DNA of 64,000 nucleotides from Bacteroidota bacterium (GTDB taxonomy: Bacteria; Bacteroidota; JABWAT01). The notes beneath the pieces were generated by a model. It was given only the letters and a program-made list of their open reading frames with translations. It was not told the origin of the DNA and did no database searches. A program made the position numbers and the translations under genes. Positions within the stretch are counted from its first letter, which is position 1, and every line of letters begins with the position of its first letter. Positions 52,501 through 59,764 of this stretch are shown one piece after another. Location: the NCBI GenBank assembly GCA_023151185.1, contig JAKLJL010000003.1, positions 1-64,000 on the forward strand, written 5' to 3'.

Positions 52501-55500
52501 TAACTGGAATTCAGTCCCCAATGCGAATACCTATGAAGTTCACAATTCCTCGAATGACTTTGCTTCCTGGACCTCACAGTCGGTTTCGGAAACGTCTGCA
52601 ATATTCAACTCCCTGACGCCGGGTCAAACCTATAAATACCGGGTTCGGGTAACGGATCTAACTGGTAAAACCAGCGGATGGTCGAACAGTATTCCGGTAA
52701 CAACATTGGCACCCCTGTCTGCTCCGGTTCTGACCTCTGCCACGGCACTTACCCAGAACGGATTTACTGCCAACTGGGGCGCCGTTTCGGGTGCGACCGG
52801 CTATCAGCTTGATCTGGCAACTGATGCTGCTTTCCTGAATAAAGTTGCCGGATTTGATAACGCCCAGACGGCACAGACCTCCTTTGCCATTGCCGGACTG
52901 AATCCCGGTGTCCTGTATTATCTGAGAGTCCGGGCCTATAATGCCACCATCACCAGCAGCAACAGTACAACCCAGCAGATTACCACACTTCCTGAAGTGC
53001 CTGGTGTCCTGTCTGCTTCTGAAGTTTTCGCCCTGGGATTCAGAGCCCGCTGGTTTACCGTCAGTTCGGCAGAAAGCTATCAGCTTGATGTATCGACGTC
53101 ATCCGCTTTTTCATCCTTTGTCTCCGGATATAATTCCAAAGCAATTCTCGGCGGAACGACCATGGAACGTGTGAAGGGACTTCAGCCCAAAACCGATTAT
53201 TATTACCGGGTCAGATCCGTTAAAAATACGGCAGTCAGCGGTAACTCTGATTTCATCAAGGTAACCACTGCCGATACCACTCTGTTTACGGCTGAAGCCC
53301 TTCAGGCTGGGGATACGAGCAGCACGGCCTTTCTGGCCAAATGGACCAATCCGGGTGCGGGATACACGGTTGTACTCGATGTATCGACCAATTCCGGTTT
53401 TACCACGAAGGTTTCGGGATTTAATGAAAAACCCGTTACCGGACTCTCCGAAACCGAGGTTTCCGGACTCTCGCCGGTCACTTTGTATTATTACCGGATT
53501 AAAGTAACCGACGACAAATCCAACTCGGTGTATTCGAATACCATAACAGTTAAAACCCGTGTTGCCAAACCGCTGGTCAATGCTGCCTCTCAGGTTACTG
53601 AAAGCTCCTTTGTTCTTTCCTGGGCCACTGTTTCGGGTGCCAACGGATATGCGGTTCTTCTCTCGAAAAATGACCTGATGGTTCCGCAGGAAACCGGTTT
53701 CCCGAAACTGGTTCTGGGTTCACCGCAGACTGTTTCCGGGTTGACGAAAGCAACAACTTATTATGCAGCGGTTCTGGCACTGAATTCAGACGGAACAGGC
53801 GATGTATCGGATGTGGTCATGGTTACCACTCAGGACATTTCAATACCCGTACCGGTTCTGAATGCCCCGACCGGAATCACCCAAACCGGATTTACCATCA
53901 CCTGGGGCGCTGTTTCGGGTGCAACTGCCTACCGGTTTGATGTTGCAAAAGACAAAGATTTCATTAATACGGTTACCCAGTGGCTGAATATTTCGGTTAC
54001 CTCTGCCGGTGCCACCATCACCAATCTCACTCCCAATACGGCGTATTTCTTCCGGGTAAAAGCAACTGCTTCCGGTATTGAAAGCGACTATGCTGTTTCG
54101 GGTGAAATCAAAACCCTTCCGCAGATTCCGTCCGTACCCGTCAGTCTGGCGGCAACTGCGATTGGTCCGTCAACGTTTACAGCAGGCTGGCAGGCGGTTT
54201 CAGGTGCAGACAGTTACCTGCTGGATGTTTCAACCGAATCGGGATTCGGCAGTTACCTGACCGGATATGATGACAAGGAATTGAGCGGAACCACCGAAGT
54301 TCTGACGGGACTGCAGCCCTCGACTACCTATTATTACCGGGTAAAGGCAAAAAATCCGGCCGGTGAAAGTTCCTACTCAAGCACCCAGCAGGTAACCACA
54401 ACTTCCGGACTGGCGGCTGTACCGGTGTTTGCTTCCACAACAGATATTTCGGCAACTGCTGCGACTCTGAACTGGGGCGCCTCTTCGGGTGCAGACAGTT
54501 ACCGCCTGGATGTTTCAGCCGGCAGCGGTTTCACAACTTTTCTGGATGGATATGAAAATCTGGAAGTACCGGGAACGTCGAAAGTTCTGACAGGCCTGTC
54601 TTCGGGAACCACCTATTATGCCAGACTCCGGGCGGCAAACAGTTACGGATCGTCATCCAGTTCAACGCCGGTTTCCTTCCTTACGCTTCCGGCTGCACCG
54701 GTTGCCAATGAGGTAACCGGGTCTCAGCCGACCTCATTTACAGCATCGTGGCAGACCGTGACCGGTGCCGGATCCTACCGCCTGGATGTTTCAACAGCAG
54801 AATCCTTCTCCTCTTTCCTGACCGGGTATGAAAACCTGACTGTTTCCGGAACCAGCCAGGGGGTTTCAGGACTGACTGTCCACACAACGTATTACTTCCG
54901 GGTTCGTGCCGTGAATTCCTCGGGCGTTTCTGCCAATTCAAATGTCGTAGCCGTTACGCTGTTCCCGTCGGTTCCGTCCATTTCGACTCCTGTATCTAAT
55001 CCGGTTCAGCCGTCACTGGGATCGAATGATGTGACCCTGACCGCCCAGATTTACAATCTGCCCACGCAGGTCAGGTTATACTACGGGAATCCGGCCGCCA
55101 CCACACTGACCGAAAGTGAAATGAGCAAAATTTCAGCAGATCAGTATCAGGCGGTGATTCCTGCCTCTGCCGTGGTCAAGGAAGGACTCGTGTACCGGAT
55201 TTCGGCCACGAATGAACGGGGAACGGCCTGGTTCCCGGGTGAAAATTCTCTGGTCAGTATTCAGGTCATCGTTCCGTCCACCAATATTGTTAACGAAATT
55301 ATCCCGGTTTCCAGCTTCCCGTCCGGAATTCAGAAAGAGACCTGGAATACCCTGTCACTTCCGTTCAACGGATCGGTTTCTCTGCCAGCTATCCTTGGCA
55401 CGCAGCAGTTGAGCAACGGGGAGCCGGTCAACTGGGCCGCCTACACCTTTTCGGGCGTATTTAATTCCGTTTCCACCCTGACGGGCGGGCAGGCCATTTT

Positions 55501-56599
55501 CCTCTATCACAAGGAAGGTGACGGGGCAAATCTGATTAAATCCGCAGTGGAAAATGCCGGATCCATTACCACCTACGACATCAATGCCTTCGGGAATACC
55601 CAACTGGCCAACGGCTGGAATCTTGTGGCTTGGCCGTATACCTTCGGTGCCCAGATTTCGGTTAAGGATGGATCCAAAATCGGATCTGTCTGGCAGATGA
55701 AGGCCGGAAGCTGGGAGAAAAACACCTCGGTGAAACCGTTTGGCGGGTATGCAATCTATAATAAAACCGGATCAGGCGGGGTTAAGGTTTCGGATGTTCT
55801 GACCTGGACCAACCAAAGCCTGGCTAAACGGTCTGCTTCCGATCTGGCACAGTATCAGGCCGACTGGCTGATCAGGCTCGGTGTTTCAGGAGGTGATTTT
55901 GCCGACAGGTGGAATTACGTCGGGGTTAGCCGGGCTGCTGAGGCAGGTTACGATCCGGTTGATGAACTGAATCCGGTTGCTCCCGGGCAAATGCTGGATC
56001 TCGCCATTTCTGAACAGGCAGGTGACCGGGTGGCTGAACTGGCTGCATCTCTGAAACCGGCTGAAAATTCTCTGAAAACCTGGACGGTAACCGTGAAAAA
56101 TGCCCAGCCCGGCAAGCCGGTGACCTTAACCTGGGAGCCCATGGATCTGCCCGAAACAGAAACCGTTCTCCTGGTCAACCTTTCGGCAAAACGAACCCTT
56201 CCGCTTAAAGAAGAGGGATCTGTCACTCTCGGGTCAGAATCCACCATCCGGCTGCAGATTCTGGCCGGAACCGAAGCTCAGGTTTCGGGTGCAGTTCAGG
56301 GGTTGAAATCAGACCTGGCGGCCAGTTTCCGGCTGCTGCCCAACTATCCGAACCCGTTCAACCCTTCGACCCTGATTTCACTGGAAATGGGACGTGAAGA
56401 CCATCTTGAACTGGCTGTATTCAATTCACTGGGTCAGAAAGTAAAAACTCTGCATTCCGGTCGGAAGGAAGCGGGCCGGCACGATTTTGAATGGACGGCC
56501 CGTGATGATGCCGGTAACCCGGTTGCAAGCGGAGTTTATTTCTGTGTGATGACGGCCGGACCGATAACGAAAACCCAAAAAATGATTTTGACGAGGTAA
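46514..56599 (+). CDS. Giant secreted VCBS/LamG/FN3 protein with T9SS-like C-terminus
   Basis: A 3361-residue protein. Signal peptide 1-22. Seven FG-GAP/VCBS repeats (about 40-375) have Ca-binding loops such as DYDNDGDQDM, DVNNDGWLDI and DYDQDGDPDF. FN3-like domains follow, then three LamG/concanavalin-like domains starting at about 584, 896 and 1208, each followed by an FN3 domain. An array of 15 FN3 repeats covers about 1409-2815; many share TGYYLDVS and YYYRVRA-type strands. Residues about 2820-3265 form an uncharacterised region, and the C-terminal 90 residues (YPNPFNPSTLISLE, GVYFCVMTAG, KMILTR) are a T9SS type A-like sorting domain. It is probably carried to the cell surface as an adhesin or glycan-binding scaffold. 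No catalytic domain is evident. Confidence 0.9.
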   Translation: MNKMIRLFILLLFSFSGQVLFGQNFSTINPAVPLAYSTHTVWGDYDNDGDQDMLYSGNQVGSNGPVTYLFKNNNGAFVNSNLTFRAVATGVPNVVDFGDVNNDGWLDILVCGNGKYGLYLNNQAGGFSLYTVALYDYVDTYGGFYDLNSDGRLDILLGGYVWINEGAMAFSQKTSGIPYFQFAGIDVADYDLDGYPDVAIIGNGEFDIYRNDGTGSFYRIGAGIDGLSHVNIGNGIYSVPGVRWADYDQDGDPDFLMYGYQELSGLMETHLYRNDGFGTFTWIDSNLPYIGGNNLWADINYDGYPDVVSSGLNYTLSENLTYISLSKQDGTFEYSKIENVGSESAGLSVCDFEQDGDLDFLMTGQTQSKMLRRIDADINTRPDPPSTLKWEFSGTQTHFYWEPGSDKETRPEALTYNLRIGTLANPSSIQASDANPSTGFARLTRNGNTGTYRDRYVPALTAGGTYVASIQSVDNGYRTSDWMTDQVFTLPPAAPDFSAVSDRSATGFRYNWQASYGADHYLVYASLDENFSSYLPGFGPASTTETGIRISDIPTYNTVYMRVYAVNSGGDSSPLEGKVFVTDGLAVRYDFTGSISDQGPYSTHLTQTGNARFVEDRFGNENSAIYLDGFSYLSASASALPTGERTLSAWVKMEDTTLVRTILGYGGNGNYATSQIMSWSYQNGRWGWYNSAMMAGYSTAHSLFSPAKGNPFGSWIHVAFVISQAGTKIFVNNQLVAVNGDYNTDPVVTGKKLFIGVEPNYFGETPQNNPFKGVVDDIRIWSRALSDEELTTLYSEGGYDPIPGNISGFSVTKVTGSVIKASWDIPFNSSNFEFQAAKDDLFTQKLTGYESVLTTADSLVLVDLAPETDYYIRVRALGYAVTGDFSTSGVIRTTNGLAASYEFSGNNLDSGPNNSHLTQTGSTEFVTDRFGSPQSALYLNGSYSYLSGDATHLPSRGRTLSVWVKPEDSAFVRTILGYGGNTSYNSSQILSLSYQNSRYGWLSSAMMAGYSADHTLFSPAAGDLTGKWTHLVLVVDGSGTKLYINNSLTAANASFNTNVFVSGKKLFVGVEPNYSGDTPQNYPFKGAIDDIRIYDIALSGAQIAGLYEEGGYNPTPDITGLSVYRITGSSFTARWDPPSTGSQVEYQVAKDNQFLTLVAGYESSVTTGNSVKIVGLSPNGTYYFRVRSLGSTQTGNFSQSDEILTTNGLIAEYTFDGHLTDGGQFSKHLTNHGAVYTADRFGNEGFALYLNGNSYLTADGTELPDRERTYSFWTKISSTSRVNYFFSSGSNNNYSFYQNFSQWIADDQTGEILKTDIVESPESKWVHLVLMTGASGTKLYADGTLLSANARYTFSESISGKNIILGGSADATGTTIGGSYLLGSLDDFRIYDYELNETEITTLYTEGGWQGVPDAPAAQESPTVSDQSFVAAWKPSDRATGYYLDVSTDPAFGSFVDGYQNYETAATEVSVSGLTEQTRYYYRIRAFNLAGVSGYSSAISVTTTASPLSAPVVLEATSVQDTRFVANWQELPAAESFQLFVSSSPLMLPLVPGFDPKTISNTGGGVTSAQVSGLAPSTTYYYWLKAVRGTETTGNSSLQQVTTTATPVIPAKPVVLEASGIDLHQFTANWQASEGATGYNVYVATDSLFNSQLTNWDPKQVTETSVTVGSLNAGRTYWYRVKAGNTAGLSNYSDSVKVQTSFSAPVSQPSSAPVNGGFTANWLAVTNAAGYYLDVSESPAFATFIDGYQNKPVSGTSHAVTGITQSGTYVYRVRAVSAFGVTSPNSETVQVSVSYSPVVAPVATAATLVAASGFRANWQAVTGATDYECQISTDQFTSWLTRTSATPGVLVTGLTSFTDYQYRVKAKIAGSWSDWSNTIDVTTTGTLAAPVLTSGNITSTGFSLTWTAVNLAQGYSLVISKNAAFTDLFDSLYTTSTSSDISGLTAGTKYWVKGYSVRGSYSGEASSPITVTTTGGTPDAPVATAATAITATSYTANWNSVPNANTYEVHNSSNDFASWTSQSVSETSAIFNSLTPGQTYKYRVRVTDLTGKTSGWSNSIPVTTLAPLSAPVLTSATALTQNGFTANWGAVSGATGYQLDLATDAAFLNKVAGFDNAQTAQTSFAIAGLNPGVLYYLRVRAYNATITSSNSTTQQITTLPEVPGVLSASEVFALGFRARWFTVSSAESYQLDVSTSSAFSSFVSGYNSKAILGGTTMERVKGLQPKTDYYYRVRSVKNTAVSGNSDFIKVTTADTTLFTAEALQAGDTSSTAFLAKWTNPGAGYTVVLDVSTNSGFTTKVSGFNEKPVTGLSETEVSGLSPVTLYYYRIKVTDDKSNSVYSNTITVKTRVAKPLVNAASQVTESSFVLSWATVSGANGYAVLLSKNDLMVPQETGFPKLVLGSPQTVSGLTKATTYYAAVLALNSDGTGDVSDVVMVTTQDISIPVPVLNAPTGITQTGFTITWGAVSGATAYRFDVAKDKDFINTVTQWLNISVTSAGATITNLTPNTAYFFRVKATASGIESDYAVSGEIKTLPQIPSVPVSLAATAIGPSTFTAGWQAVSGADSYLLDVSTESGFGSYLTGYDDKELSGTTEVLTGLQPSTTYYYRVKAKNPAGESSYSSTQQVTTTSGLAAVPVFASTTDISATAATLNWGASSGADSYRLDVSAGSGFTTFLDGYENLEVPGTSKVLTGLSSGTTYYARLRAANSYGSSSSSTPVSFLTLPAAPVANEVTGSQPTSFTASWQTVTGAGSYRLDVSTAESFSSFLTGYENLTVSGTSQGVSGLTVHTTYYFRVRAVNSSGVSANSNVVAVTLFPSVPSISTPVSNPVQPSLGSNDVTLTAQIYNLPTQVRLYYGNPAATTLTESEMSKISADQYQAVIPASAVVKEGLVYRISATNERGTAWFPGENSLVSIQVIVPSTNIVNEIIPVSSFPSGIQKETWNTLSLPFNGSVSLPAILGTQQLSNGEPVNWAAYTFSGVFNSVSTLTGGQAIFLYHKEGDGANLIKSAVENAGSITTYDINAFGNTQLANGWNLVAWPYTFGAQISVKDGSKIGSVWQMKAGSWEKNTSVKPFGGYAIYNKTGSGGVKVSDVLTWTNQSLAKRSASDLAQYQADWLIRLGVSGGDFADRWNYVGVSRAAEAGYDPVDELNPVAPGQMLDLAISEQAGDRVAELAASLKPAENSLKTWTVTVKNAQPGKPVTLTWEPMDLPETETVLLVNLSAKRTLPLKEEGSVTLGSESTIRLQILAGTEAQVSGAVQGLKSDLAASFRLLPNYPNPFNPSTLISLEMGREDHLELAVFNSLGQKVKTLHSGRKEAGRHDFEWTARDDAGNPVASGVYFCVMTAGPITKTQKMILTR
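48263..51070 (+). repeat. Three tandem LamG-FN3 units with 936-base period
   Basis: The conserved start of each unit (a Gly-Leu after Asp or Asn) lies at 48263, 49199 and 50135, so both intervals are exactly 936 bases (312 codons). The first two LamG copies are the most alike, for example around 48790-48845 and 49728-49782. The third is more divergent. The boundaries fall in frame, as expected for a module duplicated by recombination within the gene. Confidence 0.8.
50740..54965 (+). repeat. Array of 15 FN3-type repeats within the giant gene
   Basis: Fifteen consecutive units of roughly 85-100 residues share a Trp in strand B (FTANW-type), a hydrophobic YxLDVS-type strand C and a YYYRVRA-type strand F. 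Units 13-15 are strikingly alike (for example GADSYLLDVS, GADSYRLDVS, GAGSYRLDVS), suggesting recent duplication near the C-terminal end of the array. Confidence 0.75.
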
Positions 56600-57177
56600 T
56601 GACCGTGATCCGGAAAGTCGTGTTTTTCAGTTTTCTGTTTTTCCTTCCTGCAGGTGTCCTTCTTGCCGGAAAGCCCGATTCGACTACGTTAAAAACGGTG
56701 GTTAAACCCGGTGATTTTGCCCCGACTTTTGTTTTGCAGAATGTTGAGGGAAAATCAGTTTTTCTGCGGGATTACGCCGGAACGCCGAGACAACTGGTTG
56801 ATCTACCCAGAAAACCGGTATTGCTCAGTTTTTTTGCAAGCTGGTGCAAACCCTGCCGACGTGAAATTCCGGAACTGCAGAAACTGATCAGCCAGATTCC
56901 GCCCGACTCCCTTCAGGCCTTTCTGGTTAATGTCGGGGATGATGCAGAGGCAGCGCTGAAATTTATTGCCGATTTTAAAACGACCATGCCGGTTCTTCTG
57001 GATAAGTACGGTGTGGTAGCCAATAAATACTGCCCGCAGGAAACGGCCGACCGGGTTTTCCTTCCCACACTGGTTCTGATCGGGAAAGACGGAAAAATCA
57101 TCCATACCAAAATCGGGTATAAGGATGGGGATATGGCCGCTCTGGAACAGATTTTAAAAGAATTACTTAAACTTTGA
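56599..57177 (+). CDS. TlpA/ResA-like thiol-disulfide oxidoreductase
   Basis: A 192-residue thioredoxin-fold protein with a signal peptide or anchor (VVFFSFLFFLPAGVLLAG). The active-site motif is SFFASWCKPCRREIPEL (WCKPC), with a conserved cis-Pro region LPTLVLIGKDGK. TlpA and ResA-type proteins reduce or isomerise disulfides in the periplasm. The ATG overlaps the giant gene's stop by one base (TAATG); an in-frame GTG two codons later has slightly better spacing from GAGG. Being next in the giant protein's operon, it may act on that protein or its export partners, but the giant protein has few cysteines, so this is uncertain. Confidence 0.87.
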   Translation: MTVIRKVVFFSFLFFLPAGVLLAGKPDSTTLKTVVKPGDFAPTFVLQNVEGKSVFLRDYAGTPRQLVDLPRKPVLLSFFASWCKPCRREIPELQKLISQIPPDSLQAFLVNVGDDAEAALKFIADFKTTMPVLLDKYGVVANKYCPQETADRVFLPTLVLIGKDGKIIHTKIGYKDGDMAALEQILKELLKL

Positions 57178-57184
57178 GGTTACC

Positions 57185-57817
57185 ATGAAAAAGTGGATCC
57201 TGCTCCTTTTGCTGACCGCCTTTGCCTGGACTTTGTATGCCCAGCAGCCGGCCCAGCGGAAAGCAACTGTCGCCGTTCTGGATTTTAAACTGATCTCCGG
57301 GCTGACCAAGGAAGAAGTCGCCGCCCTCACCAGTAAATTCCGGACGTCACTGGCGAAAACCAATACTTACGACGTACTGGAACGAACCAATATGGATGCG
57401 ATCCTTCAGGAACAGAACTTTACCCTGACGGATGCCTGCAATACCGATGAATGCGTGATCCAGATTGGTAAACTGCTGTCGGCAGAAAAAATCATCAACG
57501 GTGACATCGGGCGGCTTGGCGATACTTACACGATCAATGTGAAAATGATCAATGTTACCACCGGCCGGATTGAACTGGTTGAGAACCAGGAATACGAAGG
57601 AAAACTCGACGGACTGCTTCAGGTCTTTGATGATCTGGCCCGGAAAATGGCCGGGACCTACGATGACGGCTCCTCCTGGGTCTGGTGGGTCGGCGGTGCG
57701 GCCATTATCGGCGGCGGTGCTGCAGCAGCCGTTCTGCTTGGCGGGAAAAGTTCCTCCGGCGGATCGACCACCCCGACTGCCACTATTAAAAACCCAACCT
57801 TCCCGGGAACTCCCTGA
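57185..57817 (+). CDS. CsgG/LpoB-like exported protein with C-terminal membrane-like segment
   Basis: A 210-residue protein. A signal peptide (WILLLLLTAFAWTLYAQ) is followed by the CsgG/DUF2380-type core: ATVAVLDFKLISGLT, LTSKFRTSLAKTNTYDVLERTNMDAILQEQ, IGKLLSAEKIINGDIGRLGDTYTINVKMINVTTGRI. After this a hydrophobic Ala/Gly-rich helix (WVWWVGGAAIIGGGAAAAVLL) leads to a Ser/Gly tail. Classical CsgG is a lipoprotein pore with a longer chain; this one has no lipobox Cys and is shorter, so LpoB-like or FlgO-like roles are also possible. It begins 7 bases after the TlpA-like gene and closes the operon. Confidence 0.78.
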   Translation: MKKWILLLLLTAFAWTLYAQQPAQRKATVAVLDFKLISGLTKEEVAALTSKFRTSLAKTNTYDVLERTNMDAILQEQNFTLTDACNTDECVIQIGKLLSAEKIINGDIGRLGDTYTINVKMINVTTGRIELVENQEYEGKLDGLLQVFDDLARKMAGTYDDGSSWVWWVGGAAIIGGGAAAAVLLGGKSSSGGSTTPTATIKNPTFPGTP

Positions 57818-57838
57818 GCAAGGGGAGCGGGCTTTTTA
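57810..57838 (+). terminator. Weak terminator overlapping the stop of the CsgG/LpoB-like gene
   Basis: CTCCC and GGGAG pair over 5 bases around an 8-base loop, followed by CGGGCTTTTTAA. The stem contains the end of the coding region, including the stop. It is short but placed as expected. Confidence 0.4.
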
Positions 57839-58103
57839 ACCACGCCAATCATATGCACAGGGTTAGGGGAAAAACACGAAACGCACGATTGAAATGCAAC
57901 TGTCAGGTTTTATAAATTTAAGTCTTAAAAAATAGAGCACTCCAGAGTTTTAAAACTACCAGATAGCCATTTTCTCTTGAAAATTTAGGGGTTTCAAGGG
58001 ACTCTTTTTAAAACCTGGTCCGACTTTTTTCGAGTCCATCGTGTGTTTTCCGCAGACCCGCGTCATGAAATGACTAGGGCGTGGGTAAAAGTAATTTCCC
58101 CCC
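57818..58103. other. Gene-free region between convergent genes
   Basis: This 286-base stretch has an AT-rich centre (about 57900-57985) and fragments resembling the CACGAA repeat seen at 891-917 (AACACGAAACGCACG at about 57873-57887). No gene or strong hairpin is evident beyond the weak terminator at its start. Confidence 0.55.
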
Positions 58104-59522
58104 TCAGATCATCCCTGCCGTTTTTTTCCAGTGAGTAATAAACCGGTTCGCCTCTTCACGGCTTTGGGTAAGCCCGGCAAGCCCGGTGTTCGGGAAGTCG
58201 GTTTCTTCGGAAAGCAGGGTGATACAGTTCATCAGGGCCCGGCCGGTATGGTAGGTACATTTCCAGATGTGGCTTTTGGGCCCGGTTACAAAATGCGGCT
58301 CCCGGTCAATACCGCCTTCATACCAGTCGCCGTTTACCGGATCGAGAATATAAGCCGACACGTACTCCCACAACTGGAGAAACTTCTCATAATACACCGG
58401 GTTTTCCGGGAAAATGCGGCTCATCAGCAGCAGAATATTTAACCCTTCAGCCTGGGCCCACCAGTTTTTCGTGTCTTTGATGATCGTGCAGGGCCCATCT
58501 TCAGACAGGTAGTAGCCTCCGTCAAAGAATCCGCCGGATACCGGGTCCCAGCCGTTGGCGATCGCATGATCCACCATTCTTTTTGCCACTGTCAGAGTTT
58601 TGACATCATTTTCAATTCCGAGAACGAATGAGGCCTCGAGCATTAAAAAGGCTGTTTCATAATCATGTCCGAATGAAACATGGTCCAGCCGGTAGTTTTG
58701 TTTCCTGATATCGGGGGTGGCATTCCGGAAGGAAACCGGCGTCCAGCCGGGCTCAAAGAAAAGCTGCAGGTATCCTTTCGGATGGGTCTGAACGTCACGG
58801 ATCAGATGCAGCAGACCGTCCAGTTTTTCACGGAGCTGGGGACTTTCCCATACCCGGTAAAGTTCGGTATAGGCTTCCATCATGTGGATGGATGAATTCT
58901 GGTCCTTGAAGCCAACTTCAGGTTCATCTGTGGCCAGACTTTTATGCTCGGAATTGCGGTCAAAAACCATCCCGTTCCGGAGCATAAACTGGAAGTATCC
59001 GCCATAAACCGGATCATACGCATGGGCTTCGATCCAGAAAAAGGCCCGTTTGGCGAGGTCGAGCACCTCCGGGTCATGGGTCAGATGGGCCAGGGCAGCC
59101 AGCGAATAGATGGCAAAGGCATTTCCGTAAGTCCGTTTTTCCTCCATCCAGCCTTCCACATCAGAAAGTCCGCCTTCCCGGCTCCGGATCTGGAAGAAGC
59201 CGCCAAATTCCGGATCCCAGAGCACATCCCTCAGAAAGGCAAATCCGTGTACGGCACCTTCCCTGTACAGTGAAGAATCCGAAAAGAAACCGGCTGCTTT
59301 CGAAAGGGTCCAGATGTGGCGGGCCTGCGATACCACCATTTTTTCCTGATGGGGTGTCAGCTTCCACTGGTTGGTCACGTTGGTAAAATATCCGCCGTTT
59401 TGTTCATCAAAAACCAGCGGATACCACCGGTCGAGAATCTGATTTTTAAGGATGGCCAGCAGGTCCTGCTGGAGCTCAGTCCGGGATTTTGCTGTTGACA
59501 GGAGGACGAGATCTTCTTTCAT
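58104..59522 (-). CDS. N-acylglucosamine 2-epimerase-family (cellobiose/mannobiose 2-epimerase-like) enzyme
   Basis: A 472-residue (alpha/alpha)6-barrel enzyme of the AGE superfamily. Conserved sites include RHIWTLSKAAGFF, EEKRTYGNAFAIYSLA, NSSIHMMEAYTELYRVW, VSFGHDYETAFLMLEAS, KNWWAQAEGLN and CTYHTGRALMNC, with the His, Trp and Glu pairs seen in cellobiose 2-epimerases. The likely reaction is epimerisation at C2 of the reducing-end sugar of a beta-disaccharide, for example mannobiose to mannosyl-glucose. It is somewhat longer than the usual 400 residues. No signal peptide. It is divergent from the glycosidase, with a 242-base gap that contains the sigma-54-type promoter on the other strand. 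Confidence 0.85.
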   Translation of the reverse strand: MKEDLVLLSTAKSRTELQQDLLAILKNQILDRWYPLVFDEQNGGYFTNVTNQWKLTPHQEKMVVSQARHIWTLSKAAGFFSDSSLYREGAVHGFAFLRDVLWDPEFGGFFQIRSREGGLSDVEGWMEEKRTYGNAFAIYSLAALAHLTHDPEVLDLAKRAFFWIEAHAYDPVYGGYFQFMLRNGMVFDRNSEHKSLATDEPEVGFKDQNSSIHMMEAYTELYRVWESPQLREKLDGLLHLIRDVQTHPKGYLQLFFEPGWTPVSFRNATPDIRKQNYRLDHVSFGHDYETAFLMLEASFVLGIENDVKTLTVAKRMVDHAIANGWDPVSGGFFDGGYYLSEDGPCTIIKDTKNWWAQAEGLNILLLMSRIFPENPVYYEKFLQLWEYVSAYILDPVNGDWYEGGIDREPHFVTGPKSHIWKCTYHTGRALMNCITLLSEETDFPNTGLAGLTQSREEANRFITHWKKTAGMI

Positions 59523-59708
59523 AGTCTGCTTTCAAGGTTCAGTTCTGATACTGCTGAAAGCCCTTACAAAAACCGTGCTAAAGATGAAAATGCCCTCAGA
59601 AAGGTCTCTGCGCTGAATTTTTAATGGGAATTCCCGTTCATTCAATTCTGTCCTGCGGGATGGTTTTATTATTTTGATAAAAACCGGATCAGAACGATAA
59701 ACTCCGTT

Positions 59709-59725
59709 CTGGCACCGGATTTGCA
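59709..59725 (+). promoter_or_regulatory. Near-consensus sigma-54 promoter ahead of the glycosidase
   Basis: CTGGCACCGGATTTGCA matches the sigma-54 consensus YTGGCACGRNNNTTGCW at every defined position except one (C where G is usual after GGCAC). GG and GC are exactly 10 bases apart. The expected start of transcription would be near 59737, 28 bases before the ATG at 59765. This is the strongest promoter match I see in the window. Confidence 0.72.
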
Positions 59726-59764
59726 ACAGGAAGGAGCATTCCTTCCAACAAAACCGGACTTCAC

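Noticed and set aside
48263-54965. Repeats in the giant gene considered as a CRISPR array or minisatellite
   Set aside because: The units are hundreds of bases long, in frame, and encode LamG and FN3 domains.
57838-58103. Gene-free region considered as an integration site or small RNA
   Set aside because: No paired direct repeats, tRNA part or clear promoter-terminator pair was found by eye.
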